7,347 bases of DNA, taken from NCBI GenBank assembly GCA_964658445.1, contig CAZZZH010000234.1:1-7347 (forward strand), written 5' to 3'. Of the stretch, positions 1 to 5,887 are shown piece after piece. The first letter of the stretch is position 1; every line of letters starts with the position of its first letter. The translations under genes were made by a program, and so were the position numbers. Below the pieces are notes generated by a model. That model saw nothing but the letters and a program-made list of their open reading frames with translations. It was not told the origin of the DNA and did no database searches. The stretch comes from Ilyomonas sp964658445 (GTDB lineage Bacteria > Bacteroidota > Bacteroidia > Chitinophagales > Chitinophagaceae).

Positions 1-2
1 GG

Positions 3-1817
3 CTGAACTTTACGCCGAAAGAACTGGCGGATAATATGTTTGGCAGTAACCCGCCTCAGTGGATGCAGCAGGCATTTACCGACCCGAAGACGGGCATCTT
101 CGATGCAAATGGCGCACGGCAGCAGATTGCACAAATTAAAAAGAGCAACAACGAAGCGCAGAAAACTCAGCTTGAAAAATTAATCACGCAAACATCGCAG
201 CAAGCTCTATATACCAAGTATTCTTACCTGCTGGGCGGCGCTTCCTACGTGCCCAAATGGATGGCGGAAAAAATGAATGCCGATAACAATTCGGTAGCGA
301 AAGCATCATATGTGTTTGTACCCTACAGCACTGTTAACGATAGCGCCGTTACCGTAAGCGACGATGATATAATGGCGTATGTAAAAAAGCACGAAGCCGA
401 TTTCAAACGGGAAGAAGAAACCCGCACTATACAGTATGTGTCGTTCAGCGAAACGCCTTCTGCTGCAGATAGCGCAGCCGTGAGAGAACAGTTAACTGCA
501 CTGAAGCCTGCCTTTGCCACCACTACCGATGTAGCATCGTTTGTAACATCGAAAAACAGCGATGTCGCCTACACTGACGTTTACACCACGAAAGCCGACC
601 TGAAAGATGCGGCGGCAGACACAATCATGAAATTGAGCGACGGTCAGGTGTATGGACCCTATGTGAATAACAATGAATATGAATTGGCGAAGATGATTGG
701 CAAACGCTCCGTGCCCGATTCTGCTAAAGTGCGTCACATTTTAATAAAAACCCAAAGCAATGGCGCTGATGTGCTGCCCGATAGCGTAGCGAAGAAAAGA
801 ATAGATAGTATTGCAGCAGCCATTCAGGGGGGCGCCAACTTCGACTCGATGGTACAAAAGTATAGCGATGACGATGGAAGCAAAGCCACTGCAGGAGAAT
901 ATACTTTTCCTTACTCCCAGTTCAGCACCATCAGCAAAGAGTTTGCGGAGACTGCTTTCTTCGAACCGGTAGGTACCAAGAAGACGGTGAAAGTATCGAA
1001 CAGTCAGTATGCTGGTTACCACTATATAGAAGTGCTAAAGCAAACAGCCATGCAGGATGCCTACAAGGTAGCCTACATAGCGAAGCCCATCAATGCAAGC
1101 AACGAAACGGTGAACGTAGCCAGCACGGCAGCCGCTAAGTTTTCAGCGGAAAGCAAAGACCAGAAAAGCTTTGACGCGAATGCTAAAAAAGAAAAGCTCG
1201 CTCCGGTAAGCTCGCAGGAAATTAAGAAAGCGGATTATTCCATCAGCATGATGGGGCCGGAAAACCGCGACCTGGTACGCTGGATTTATAAGGGCGACGT
1301 AGGCGATGTTTCAGAGCCGTTCGAATTAGGCGGTCAGTACATTGTTGCCATCATTACTTCAGACGAAAAGGCAGGATTGCCTTCTGCCCATGCAGCCCGC
1401 GCGCAGGTAGAAAGCATTGTAAGAAATGAAAAGAAAGCAAAAACCATTATTGCTACCAAAATGAAAGGCGGTACGCTGGAAGCGGTAGCCCAGAGCGCAG
1501 GTGCAGGGGTTCAGCAGGCAGATAGTCTTTCGTTTCAATCACCTGCCGTGGCTGGCTTAGGTTTCGAGCCGAAGCTGCTGGGTGCTGCATTTAACAAAAG
1601 TCTGGTGTCAAAAATGAGCTCGCCCATAGCGGGTACCGCCGGTGTTTTTGTGGTACAAAGCAAAGGCGTAACGGCAGCCGCTTCTTCAGGTATGTCCATT
1701 GAACAGGTGCAGGAAAATATGCGTCGGCAGTTGCAACAGCAAAACGGCAACGGCGGTGTGTTTGAGGCGCTACGCAGGAATGCTTCAATCACCGACAACC
1801 GGTCTGATTTTTACTAA
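3..1817 (+). CDS. PpiD/SurA-type periplasmic peptidyl-prolyl isomerase, C-terminal part (5' truncated by window)
   Basis: A folding factor of the PpiD/SurA group that catalyses cis-trans isomerisation of prolyl bonds and chaperones envelope proteins. The reading frame is open through the left edge: codons before the ATG at 36 read LNFTPKELADN and continue smoothly into MFGSNPPQWM, so that ATG is internal and the real start lies outside. The missing part should carry the membrane anchor and the first SurA_N portion; Bacteroidota homologues are about 700 aa and 605 codons are visible. Counting from M36, the SurA_N-like tail covers roughly 1-90. The clear parvulin domain is at about 231-335 (KVRHILIK, GANFDSMVQKYSDD, the F..TAF helix and YAGYHYIEV). 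A parvulin-like but degenerate segment follows at about 400-445 (DLVRWIYKGDVGDVSEPF). The usual GG(D/E)LG stretch is replaced by TAGEYTF, so catalytic activity is less certain than the fold. Family assignment is firm; substrate is unknown. Confidence 0.9.
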   Translation: MNFTPKELADNMFGSNPPQWMQQAFTDPKTGIFDANGARQQIAQIKKSNNEAQKTQLEKLITQTSQQALYTKYSYLLGGASYVPKWMAEKMNADNNSVAKASYVFVPYSTVNDSAVTVSDDDIMAYVKKHEADFKREEETRTIQYVSFSETPSAADSAAVREQLTALKPAFATTTDVASFVTSKNSDVAYTDVYTTKADLKDAAADTIMKLSDGQVYGPYVNNNEYELAKMIGKRSVPDSAKVRHILIKTQSNGADVLPDSVAKKRIDSIAAAIQGGANFDSMVQKYSDDDGSKATAGEYTFPYSQFSTISKEFAETAFFEPVGTKKTVKVSNSQYAGYHYIEVLKQTAMQDAYKVAYIAKPINASNETVNVASTAAAKFSAESKDQKSFDANAKKEKLAPVSSQEIKKADYSISMMGPENRDLVRWIYKGDVGDVSEPFELGGQYIVAIITSDEKAGLPSAHAARAQVESIVRNEKKAKTIIATKMKGGTLEAVAQSAGAGVQQADSLSFQSPAVAGLGFEPKLLGAAFNKSLVSKMSSPIAGTAGVFVVQSKGVTAAASSGMSIEQVQENMRRQLQQQNGNGGVFEALRRNASITDNRSDFY

Positions 1818-1838
1818 ATATTTTATTTCTTCTGTGCC

Positions 1839-2252
1839 ATGGACAACAACCTGAACAGGAGATATTTTATAACGGCTGTTGCAACGTTGGGTGCAGCAGC
1901 CGTTGTTCCTTCTACACTATTTGCAAAAACAAACAACATGAAACTACCATTGATTCATCATGCTATTTTTTGGTTAAACAACCCATCTTCTGCCGCAGAC
2001 CGCGACAAACTGGTAGAAGGTGTAAAAACATTATCCGACATTCCGCAAATAAAAACGTTGTATGTAGGTATTGTTGCCGATACGGAAAAGAGAGATGTAG
2101 TAGATGCGTCGTGGGGCGTTTCGGAAATAATGTTCTTCGATAACTTAGACGATCAGGCATCTTACCAGAACGATGAAATACACCAGGCGTTCATTAAAAA
2201 CTACAGCCATTTATGGGCAAAAGTGGTGGTGTATGATGCGATGAGCGTGTAA
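1839..2252 (+). CDS. Dabb (stress-responsive A/B barrel) domain protein with twin-arginine-like leader
   Basis: A 137-aa protein. Residues about 36-134 fit the Dabb ferredoxin-like alpha/beta barrel: an opening LIHHAIFWL strand with two histidines, a helix DRDKLVEGVKTL, the strand KTLYVGIVAD, and an ending with YQNDEIHQAFI..Y...W..VVVYD. Dabb proteins are small dimers, often of unknown role; some are stress-induced and a few are enzymes. The N-terminus (NRRYFIT, then an alanine/valine-rich hydrophobic stretch to about residue 28, then FAK) resembles a twin-arginine signal peptide, which would place the mature domain in the periplasm. An internal ATG at 1938 (residue 34, MKLPLIHH) would instead give a cytosolic protein, but the in-frame leader is too signal-like to dismiss. 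It starts 21 bp after the PpiD stop, so it may be co-transcribed. Its stop lies 3 bp from the stop of the convergent fur-like gene. Confidence 0.85.
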   Translation: MDNNLNRRYFITAVATLGAAAVVPSTLFAKTNNMKLPLIHHAIFWLNNPSSAADRDKLVEGVKTLSDIPQIKTLYVGIVADTEKRDVVDASWGVSEIMFFDNLDDQASYQNDEIHQAFIKNYSHLWAKVVVYDAMSV

Positions 2253-2255
2253 TTT

Positions 2256-2666
2256 TTACCTGCAGTCTTTGCAAACACCATTTACGATTGTGTCGATGTT
2301 GTAGGCTTTAAAACCCTTTGGTAGCTTCACTTCCGGCACTTCAACTTTTTGCAGGCAAAAGGTAACGCCGCAGTTATCGCATACAAAATGCACGTGGTTG
2401 TCGTGATGATGACCTTCGCGGCATTCATCTTTGCACAAAGCATATCTTACCACACTATCCGAAGAAGGAATGGTATGGATAAGCCCGCTTTTTTGAAAGG
2501 TTTGCAGGGTGCGGTAAATGGTAACGCGATCAAACTGTTCCCTTGTTTTCTTTTCGATAATAGAATGCTCCAGCGCGCCATTACTATTCAGGAACAACTG
2601 CAGAATTGCCTGTCGACTTTCTGTGTTGCTAAGCCCGTTTTGCTTTAAAACTTCTTGTGCATCCAT
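2256..2666 (-). CDS. Fur-family transcriptional repressor (Zur/Fur-like)
   Basis: A 136-aa metal-dependent regulator of the Fur superfamily. The N-terminal winged helix spans about 1-75, with recognition helix DRVTIYRTLQTFQKSGLIH at 46-64. The dimerisation/metal half follows. It has a histidine-rich stretch at 86-93 (HHHDNHVH), which matches the regulatory metal-site region, and two CxxC pairs, C96/C99 and C132/C135, which form the structural zinc site of the family. Further cysteines at 78, 82 and 104 are visible. Whether it senses zinc, iron or peroxide cannot be read from sequence. The MerC and SCO neighbours and the Cys/His richness favour a zinc- or copper-related role, so Zur-like is my inference. 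It is the second gene of a minus-strand operon, 5 bp after the SCO stop. A candidate operator lies upstream of the divergent merC gene, which would allow autoregulation. No Shine-Dalgarno is seen; the start sits within the 5-bp gap region. Confidence 0.92.
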   Translation of the reverse strand: MDAQEVLKQNGLSNTESRQAILQLFLNSNGALEHSIIEKKTREQFDRVTIYRTLQTFQKSGLIHTIPSSDSVVRYALCKDECREGHHHDNHVHFVCDNCGVTFCLQKVEVPEVKLPKGFKAYNIDTIVNGVCKDCR

Positions 2667-2671
2667 ATGGC

Positions 2672-3331
2672 TTAATTGGTAGAATGGGTAAAATTACTTC
2701 CGGAAAAGTTAGTGTTTTTTTCATTCAGCAGGATGGCAATATCATCTTCCAGTTGCTTTAGTTCTTCCTTCTTTAAGCCATCGTAAATCTGCCCGCGCAG
2801 GTTGCCGTTTTTATCAACCAAAGCCAGGAACTGCGTATGCAAAAACTGGTCGTTGATATTCACAACTGCATTCTTAGGATCGTCTAATAGGTAGCTATTG
2901 CGCGCCTGTTTGTAAAGACTATCTTTTTTACCGGTAAGAAAAACCCAGGTGTTGGTATTCACCTTCATTTTTTCAGCATACTTCTTCAACGTAGCAGCCG
3001 AGTCAGTTTCAGGATCGGAGGTATGCGATACAATAAGAAAGTCAGGATTGTCTTTAAATTTATCGTACACATCCTTCAGGTTGCCGTTCATGCGAGGGCA
3101 AATGCCTTTACACGTGGTGAAAAAATAATTCACCACGCATACCTTTCCCTGCATATTTTTTTGCGTGAACGGAGTATTGTTTTCCGTGGTAAAAGAAAAA
3201 GGCTGCACTGTAGCAGAAAGCAGCGGCAGTCTGGTTTTCCAGTTATCCGTTCCCCAAAAGACAAACAAAAAATAAACAATCAGTAGGCCGATAAAAAAGC
3301 CGCCGTAGAGAAGAAGTTTTTTCCTGTTCAT
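2672..3331 (-). CDS. SCO1/SenC family membrane-anchored thioredoxin-like protein
   Basis: A 219-aa protein of the SCO family. These proteins deliver copper to, or reduce thiols of, the CuA site of cytochrome c oxidase, and some act in redox defence. Residues about 5-26 form one N-terminal transmembrane anchor (LLLYGGFFIGLLIVYFLFVF) and the rest should face the periplasm. The thioredoxin fold carries the copper-ligand CxxxC motif at C74-C78 (TTCKGICPRM) and the distal conserved histidine at 165 (HTQFLALVDKNG), so all three usual copper ligands are present. No oxidase subunit genes are in the window. The close partner is instead a Fur-family repressor 5 bp downstream, with a MerC gene divergent upstream, which suggests metal-responsive expression. 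A Bacteroidota-like -7 site (TAATTTTG on the minus strand) ends only 4 bp before the ATG. Confidence 0.93.
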   Translation of the reverse strand: MNRKKLLLYGGFFIGLLIVYFLFVFWGTDNWKTRLPLLSATVQPFSFTTENNTPFTQKNMQGKVCVVNYFFTTCKGICPRMNGNLKDVYDKFKDNPDFLIVSHTSDPETDSAATLKKYAEKMKVNTNTWVFLTGKKDSLYKQARNSYLLDDPKNAVVNINDQFLHTQFLALVDKNGNLRGQIYDGLKKEELKQLEDDIAILLNEKNTNFSGSNFTHSTN

Positions 3332-3335
3332 GCCT

Positions 3336-3364
3336 CAAAATTACAAAAGGATTGATTGGCCGAA
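3336..3364 (-). promoter_or_regulatory. Candidate promoter of the SCO-fur operon
   Basis: On the minus strand TAATTTTG (plus-strand 3336-3343) matches the Bacteroidota -7 consensus TAnnTTTG exactly and ends 4 nt before the SCO start codon. The -33 element is poor: TTC at 3364-3362, 18 nt away. An 11-bp palindrome GCCG-AAA-CGGC (3359-3369) covers that position. Transcription from here would leave almost no 5' leader. The motif match is direct; its activity is inferred. Confidence 0.35.
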
Positions 3365-3392
3365 ACGGCTCTAACATTCTGTTATAGTATTT

Positions 3393-3407
3393 TGCAACAC
3401 CGTTGCA
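3393..3407. promoter_or_regulatory. Perfect 15-bp palindrome, candidate Fur/Zur operator upstream of merC
   Basis: The sequence TGCAAC-ACC-GTTGCA has perfect 6-bp arms around a 3-bp centre. It lies in the 108-bp region between the divergent SCO-fur operon and merC. Its right arm contains the TTG (3403-3405) that serves as the predicted -33 element of merC, so a bound protein would block the promoter. Fur-family dimers bind palindromes of this size, and the gene for one lies in the adjacent operon. The pairing of this site with that protein is inference. Confidence 0.5.
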
Positions 3408-3432
3408 TTTGAGCACTTGTTCTTTATCTTCG
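3403..3432 (+). promoter_or_regulatory. Candidate Bacteroidota-type promoter of merC
   Basis: TTG at 3403-3405, a 19-nt spacer, then TATCTTCG at 3425-3432, which matches TAnnTTTG at all but one position. The -7 element ends 7 nt before the merC ATG, implying a leaderless or very short-leader mRNA. The same TTG-N19-TA geometry, including the 9-mer TTGCATTTG, recurs upstream of hscB. Confidence 0.5.
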
Positions 3433-3439
3433 CCATTGT

Positions 3440-3832
3440 ATGCGTTACAAAATCAATTGGGACGGATTGGGTATTACAGCATCGCTTGCCTGTGCCATCC
3501 ATTGCGCTTTGCTGCCATTATTTCTAACCAGTCTGCCGTTCTTTGGCATCGAGTTGTTAGACAATCGGAACTTTGAAATCGGCATGATCATTATCGCAGC
3601 GGCTATCGGGTTTTACTCTCTTTACCATGGCTATAAAAAACATCATCACCAGTTGCTGCCACTTTATCTTTTTGTGATTGGCATCCTGTTTTTATGTGCT
3701 AAACAAGTGTGGCATGATAAACAATACTGGTTGTTGCCACCGGCTGTTATCTTCATTGTTACAGCGCATTATTTTAATTTTAAAGCCTGCAAGAAAGCCA
3801 GTCATTGCCATGCCAATGACTGTGCTCATTAA
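3440..3832 (+). CDS. MerC-domain small membrane protein (putative metal transport)
   Basis: A 130-aa inner-membrane protein of the MerC family, whose founding members carry Hg(II) into the cytoplasm of mercury-resistant bacteria. Bacteroidota homologues usually lack a mer operon, and their substrate is not settled. Four hydrophobic segments are visible at about 10-35, 46-63, 72-90 and 96-114. The family signature CAIHCALLP (C18, H21, C22) sits in the first. A histidine run follows in the loop after segment two (YKKHHHQ, 65-71). The C-terminal tail, KACKKASHCHANDCAH, holds three cysteines and three histidines within 14 residues and looks like a soft-metal binding tail. No merA, merT or merR is present; the neighbours are a Fur-family repressor and an SCO protein. 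I infer a role in zinc or copper handling rather than mercury resistance. The next gene starts 15 bp after its stop. Confidence 0.85.
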   Translation: MRYKINWDGLGITASLACAIHCALLPLFLTSLPFFGIELLDNRNFEIGMIIIAAAIGFYSLYHGYKKHHHQLLPLYLFVIGILFLCAKQVWHDKQYWLLPPAVIFIVTAHYFNFKACKKASHCHANDCAH

Positions 3833-3847
3833 TGCTTATTTTGCTGT

Positions 3848-4570
3848 ATGCCCAACACCTATTTTCAGTTTAAACAATTTACCATCCAGCAAGATAAAAC
3901 GCAAATGAAAGTGTGTACAGATTCGTGTTTGTTTGGTGCCTGGGTGGCTAATGAAATAAATAACCAAACCAGCCCTTCAACCATACTCGATATAGGCACC
4001 GGCACCGGCTTACTAAGCCTGATGATAGCGCAGAAAATAAACGGTTCCCATATAGATGCGGTAGAGCCGGATGCTACCTCGGCGCAACAGGCAAAAGAAA
4101 ATTTTGCAGCATCAGCATGGAGCGAAAAGCTGAAAGTTTTTGAATGCCGTATTCAGGATTTTACCGCCGAAAAAAAATATGATTTCATTGTGAGCAACCC
4201 TCCATTTTATGAAGACGATTTGCTTAGTAAAAGTGATGCAAAGAACAGAGCGAATCACCATACTGGCCTACGTTTCAGCGAATGGATGAGTTGTACAAAA
4301 AGCTTATTATCAGAGGGGGGAAGCTTTGCGGTTTTGTTGCCTTACCGCAGAGCCAATGAATTCGAAGTCTTAGCTAACGAAGCTCATTATTTTGTAAACA
4401 AAAAGGTGGGAGTTAAGCCAACAGAAAATCATCCTTATTTCAGAAGCATGCTTTTGTTTTCAAAAGAACAAAAAGGGGTTCTGCAGGAAGAAGTCATCAT
4501 TAAAAATAAAGGCAACGAATACTCTTCGGCATTCCATTTTTTATTGAAAGATTATTATCTCTATTTATAA
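3848..4570 (+). CDS. trmN6: tRNA1(Val) (adenine(37)-N6)-methyltransferase
   Basis: A 240-aa class I SAM-dependent methyltransferase matching TrmN6 (YfiC/TrmM), which methylates N6 of A37 in tRNA1-Val. The N-terminal FQFKQFTIQQD..MKVCTDSCLFGAW corresponds closely to the same region of the E. coli enzyme as I remember it. SAM-binding motif I is DIGTGTGLL at 48-56, the acidic ribose-binding residue is in DAVEP at 70-74, and the catalytic N6-adenine motif NPPF is at 117-120. The ending YSSAFHFLLKDYYLYL also fits, and the length is close to the E. coli 245 aa. It begins 15 bp after merC and is probably read from the same transcript, though TTATTTTG (3836-3843), 4 nt before the ATG, could be a weak -7 site of its own. 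It converges with the next gene across 10 bp. The functional link to the metal genes is probably only positional. Confidence 0.92.
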   Translation: MPNTYFQFKQFTIQQDKTQMKVCTDSCLFGAWVANEINNQTSPSTILDIGTGTGLLSLMIAQKINGSHIDAVEPDATSAQQAKENFAASAWSEKLKVFECRIQDFTAEKKYDFIVSNPPFYEDDLLSKSDAKNRANHHTGLRFSEWMSCTKSLLSEGGSFAVLLPYRRANEFEVLANEAHYFVNKKVGVKPTENHPYFRSMLLFSKEQKGVLQEEVIIKNKGNEYSSAFHFLLKDYYLYL

Positions 4571-4577
4571 TTAAAAT

Positions 4578-4598
4578 GAGTCAATGCCTGGCATACTC
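4578..4598. terminator. Weak candidate bidirectional terminator hairpin between convergent genes
   Basis: GAGT-CA-ATGC-CTG-GCAT-ACTC can fold as 4 bp, a 2-nt bulge, 4 bp and a 3-nt loop. It covers the stop codon of the minus-strand dehydrogenase, in the 10-bp gap between two convergent genes. On the minus strand it is followed by an AT-rich stretch (ATTTTAATTATAAA). No clean T-run is present on either side, so function is uncertain. Confidence 0.3.
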
Positions 4599-5777
4599 AC
4601 TTAGATAAGCATAGCGCTCAGTAAGTTTTCCCTTCTTCAAAAGAGTAGCCCGTTCAATTACATCACTTTCACCTTTCATTAAATCCTGCAACACATATTT
4701 GATAAGCTGATCGCCAAAATAATCACTGGCATCGCAGGGCAATTCGTTGGGCAAGTTGCCAACCGCCATCACATCTATATTGCCGGGTAAAAAAGGTTCT
4801 GTCTTTTGAAGAGTTGTTTTATCTACACCGTAAACCGGATTTTGAATAGTAGCATCACCCAGATTGCAGGGAATACTTCCATGCGCATCATCCGTAACAT
4901 CGGCAATGGTTTGTATTCTAAAATCCTTTCGCAGTAAGGCTTCTGGCTCAAAGAGACGAGGAACAGAAGCATCCCAATAGATACCGTTGATCAATATATC
5001 TGTTTGTGAACAGAAACTATCAAACAGGCACTCATAGGCTTCGGAATTCAGGTGAAAATCGTTGCGGCTATAGGTTCGCTTATCCTTGTGTGTATAAAGA
5101 TTCGCCCCTTTGAGATGAACATAAACGGGATAGCTAAATTCGCGTTGTAAATACTCGTCTGATTCAACTTCCTGAATGTCCATTAAGTTCATTATTTCCA
5201 GCACGCCATGCGCTACTCTCCCACTGCCGGTAACCGCAACTTTTATATTGGGTAGCTTTAAGCCAAAATAGCTGCGGATAAGCTGGCGATAATCCTGGCT
5301 GAGATAAACACGAGGCAACAAAAAAGATTGGGTACGCATGCCATACGCCATCATACCGTTATGGGCTCCTACAATGCCGGCAAAAAAGCCAAAGCCGATG
5401 ATGCGCTGTCCATCTTCATGTTCCAGACATTCGTAATCAATTAGCGTAATACGCTTGTCTATCATAGCGTGCATTAGTGACTGGTTGTGTGGCTGCGCCT
5501 TCTTGGTGTGCGAAAAAAACAGGTAGGTTTTATCTTCCAGCAATTCACTCTGCGGCACTTCTTTTATACCTAATATCACGTCGCAATCGCCAAGGTTTTC
5601 GGATAGCAAAGCACCTGCTTTCGCATAAGATTCGTTGCTAAAACAACGCTTGCCGGAAGGTTGTACAACAATGCGGCAATCCATTGTCTTCAGTAGCCAC
5701 TGGCAATGATTAGGCGTTAGGGCAACACGGTTGTCTTCTGGTATTTTTCCTTCCCTGAGAATTCCTATGGTAAACAT
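4581..5777 (-). CDS. Lysine-ketoglutarate reductase / saccharopine dehydrogenase-like enzyme (LYS1/AASS-LKR type)
   Basis: A 398-aa NAD(P)-dependent enzyme of the alanine dehydrogenase/PNT superfamily. It resembles the lysine-ketoglutarate reductase half of animal AASS and, more distantly, yeast Lys1. These enzymes interconvert lysine plus 2-oxoglutarate with saccharopine. The N-terminal AlaDh/PNT-like domain spans about 1-170: ILREGKIPEDNRVALTP, QPSGKRCF, the AASS-like KTYLFFSHTKKAQ at 83-95, and FGFFAGIVGAHNG at 129-141. The Rossmann segment is VAVTGSGRVAHG at about 181-192. Conserved blocks follow: DILINGIYWD..VPRLF, IADVTDDAHGSIPC, and DVMAVGNLPNELPCDASDYFGD. The end KGKLTERYAYLSEY also parallels the end of the AASS LKR domain. 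The GSGRVAHG loop departs from the classical GxGxxG, as it does in AASS. No saccharopine-oxidising partner domain is fused or adjacent. Direction of catalysis cannot be read from sequence; an alanine-dehydrogenase-like activity is a less likely alternative. Confidence 0.8.
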   Translation of the reverse strand: MFTIGILREGKIPEDNRVALTPNHCQWLLKTMDCRIVVQPSGKRCFSNESYAKAGALLSENLGDCDVILGIKEVPQSELLEDKTYLFFSHTKKAQPHNQSLMHAMIDKRITLIDYECLEHEDGQRIIGFGFFAGIVGAHNGMMAYGMRTQSFLLPRVYLSQDYRQLIRSYFGLKLPNIKVAVTGSGRVAHGVLEIMNLMDIQEVESDEYLQREFSYPVYVHLKGANLYTHKDKRTYSRNDFHLNSEAYECLFDSFCSQTDILINGIYWDASVPRLFEPEALLRKDFRIQTIADVTDDAHGSIPCNLGDATIQNPVYGVDKTTLQKTEPFLPGNIDVMAVGNLPNELPCDASDYFGDQLIKYVLQDLMKGESDVIERATLLKKGKLTERYAYLSEYARH

Positions 5778-5815
5778 CGAACGATTTTGCGTGACAAGGT
5801 AATGGTTTCAAAAAA

Positions 5816-5845
5816 CAAGATTAGTCATTTACAACAAGCGGCAAA
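5816..5845 (-). promoter_or_regulatory. Candidate promoter of the LKR-like gene
   Basis: On the minus strand TTTG (plus 5845-5842), an 18-nt spacer and TAATCTTG (plus 5823-5816) fit the Bacteroidota promoter pattern with one mismatch in the -7 element. It would give a leader of roughly 30 nt before the ATG at 5777. Its -33 element sits back-to-back with that of hscB, so the two divergent promoters share about 10 bp. Confidence 0.35.
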
Positions 5846-5853
5846 CTTTAGTA

Positions 5854-5883
5854 TTGCATTTGCCTTGCTCCATAATAGCTTTG
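5854..5883 (+). promoter_or_regulatory. Candidate Bacteroidota-type promoter of hscB
   Basis: TTG at 5854-5856, a 19-nt spacer, and TAGCTTTG at 5876-5883, a full match to TAnnTTTG. The -7 element ends 4 nt before the hscB ATG, so the transcript should be leaderless or nearly so. No Shine-Dalgarno sequence is present. Spacing is identical to the merC promoter. Confidence 0.55.
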
Positions 5884-5887
5884 TAGT

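Noticed and set aside
36..38. ATG at 36 as the start of the PpiD-like gene
   Set aside because: The frame is open to the left edge and the upstream codons (LNFTPKELADN) fit the family, so this methionine is internal.
2349..2648. Plus-strand frame of 99 aa antisense to the Fur-family gene
   Set aside because: Shadow; the minus-strand frame has a full winged helix and both CxxC pairs.
3023..3286. Plus-strand frame of 87 aa antisense to the SCO gene
   Set aside because: Shadow of the SCO coding sequence, whose CxxxC and histidine motifs are clearly on the minus strand.
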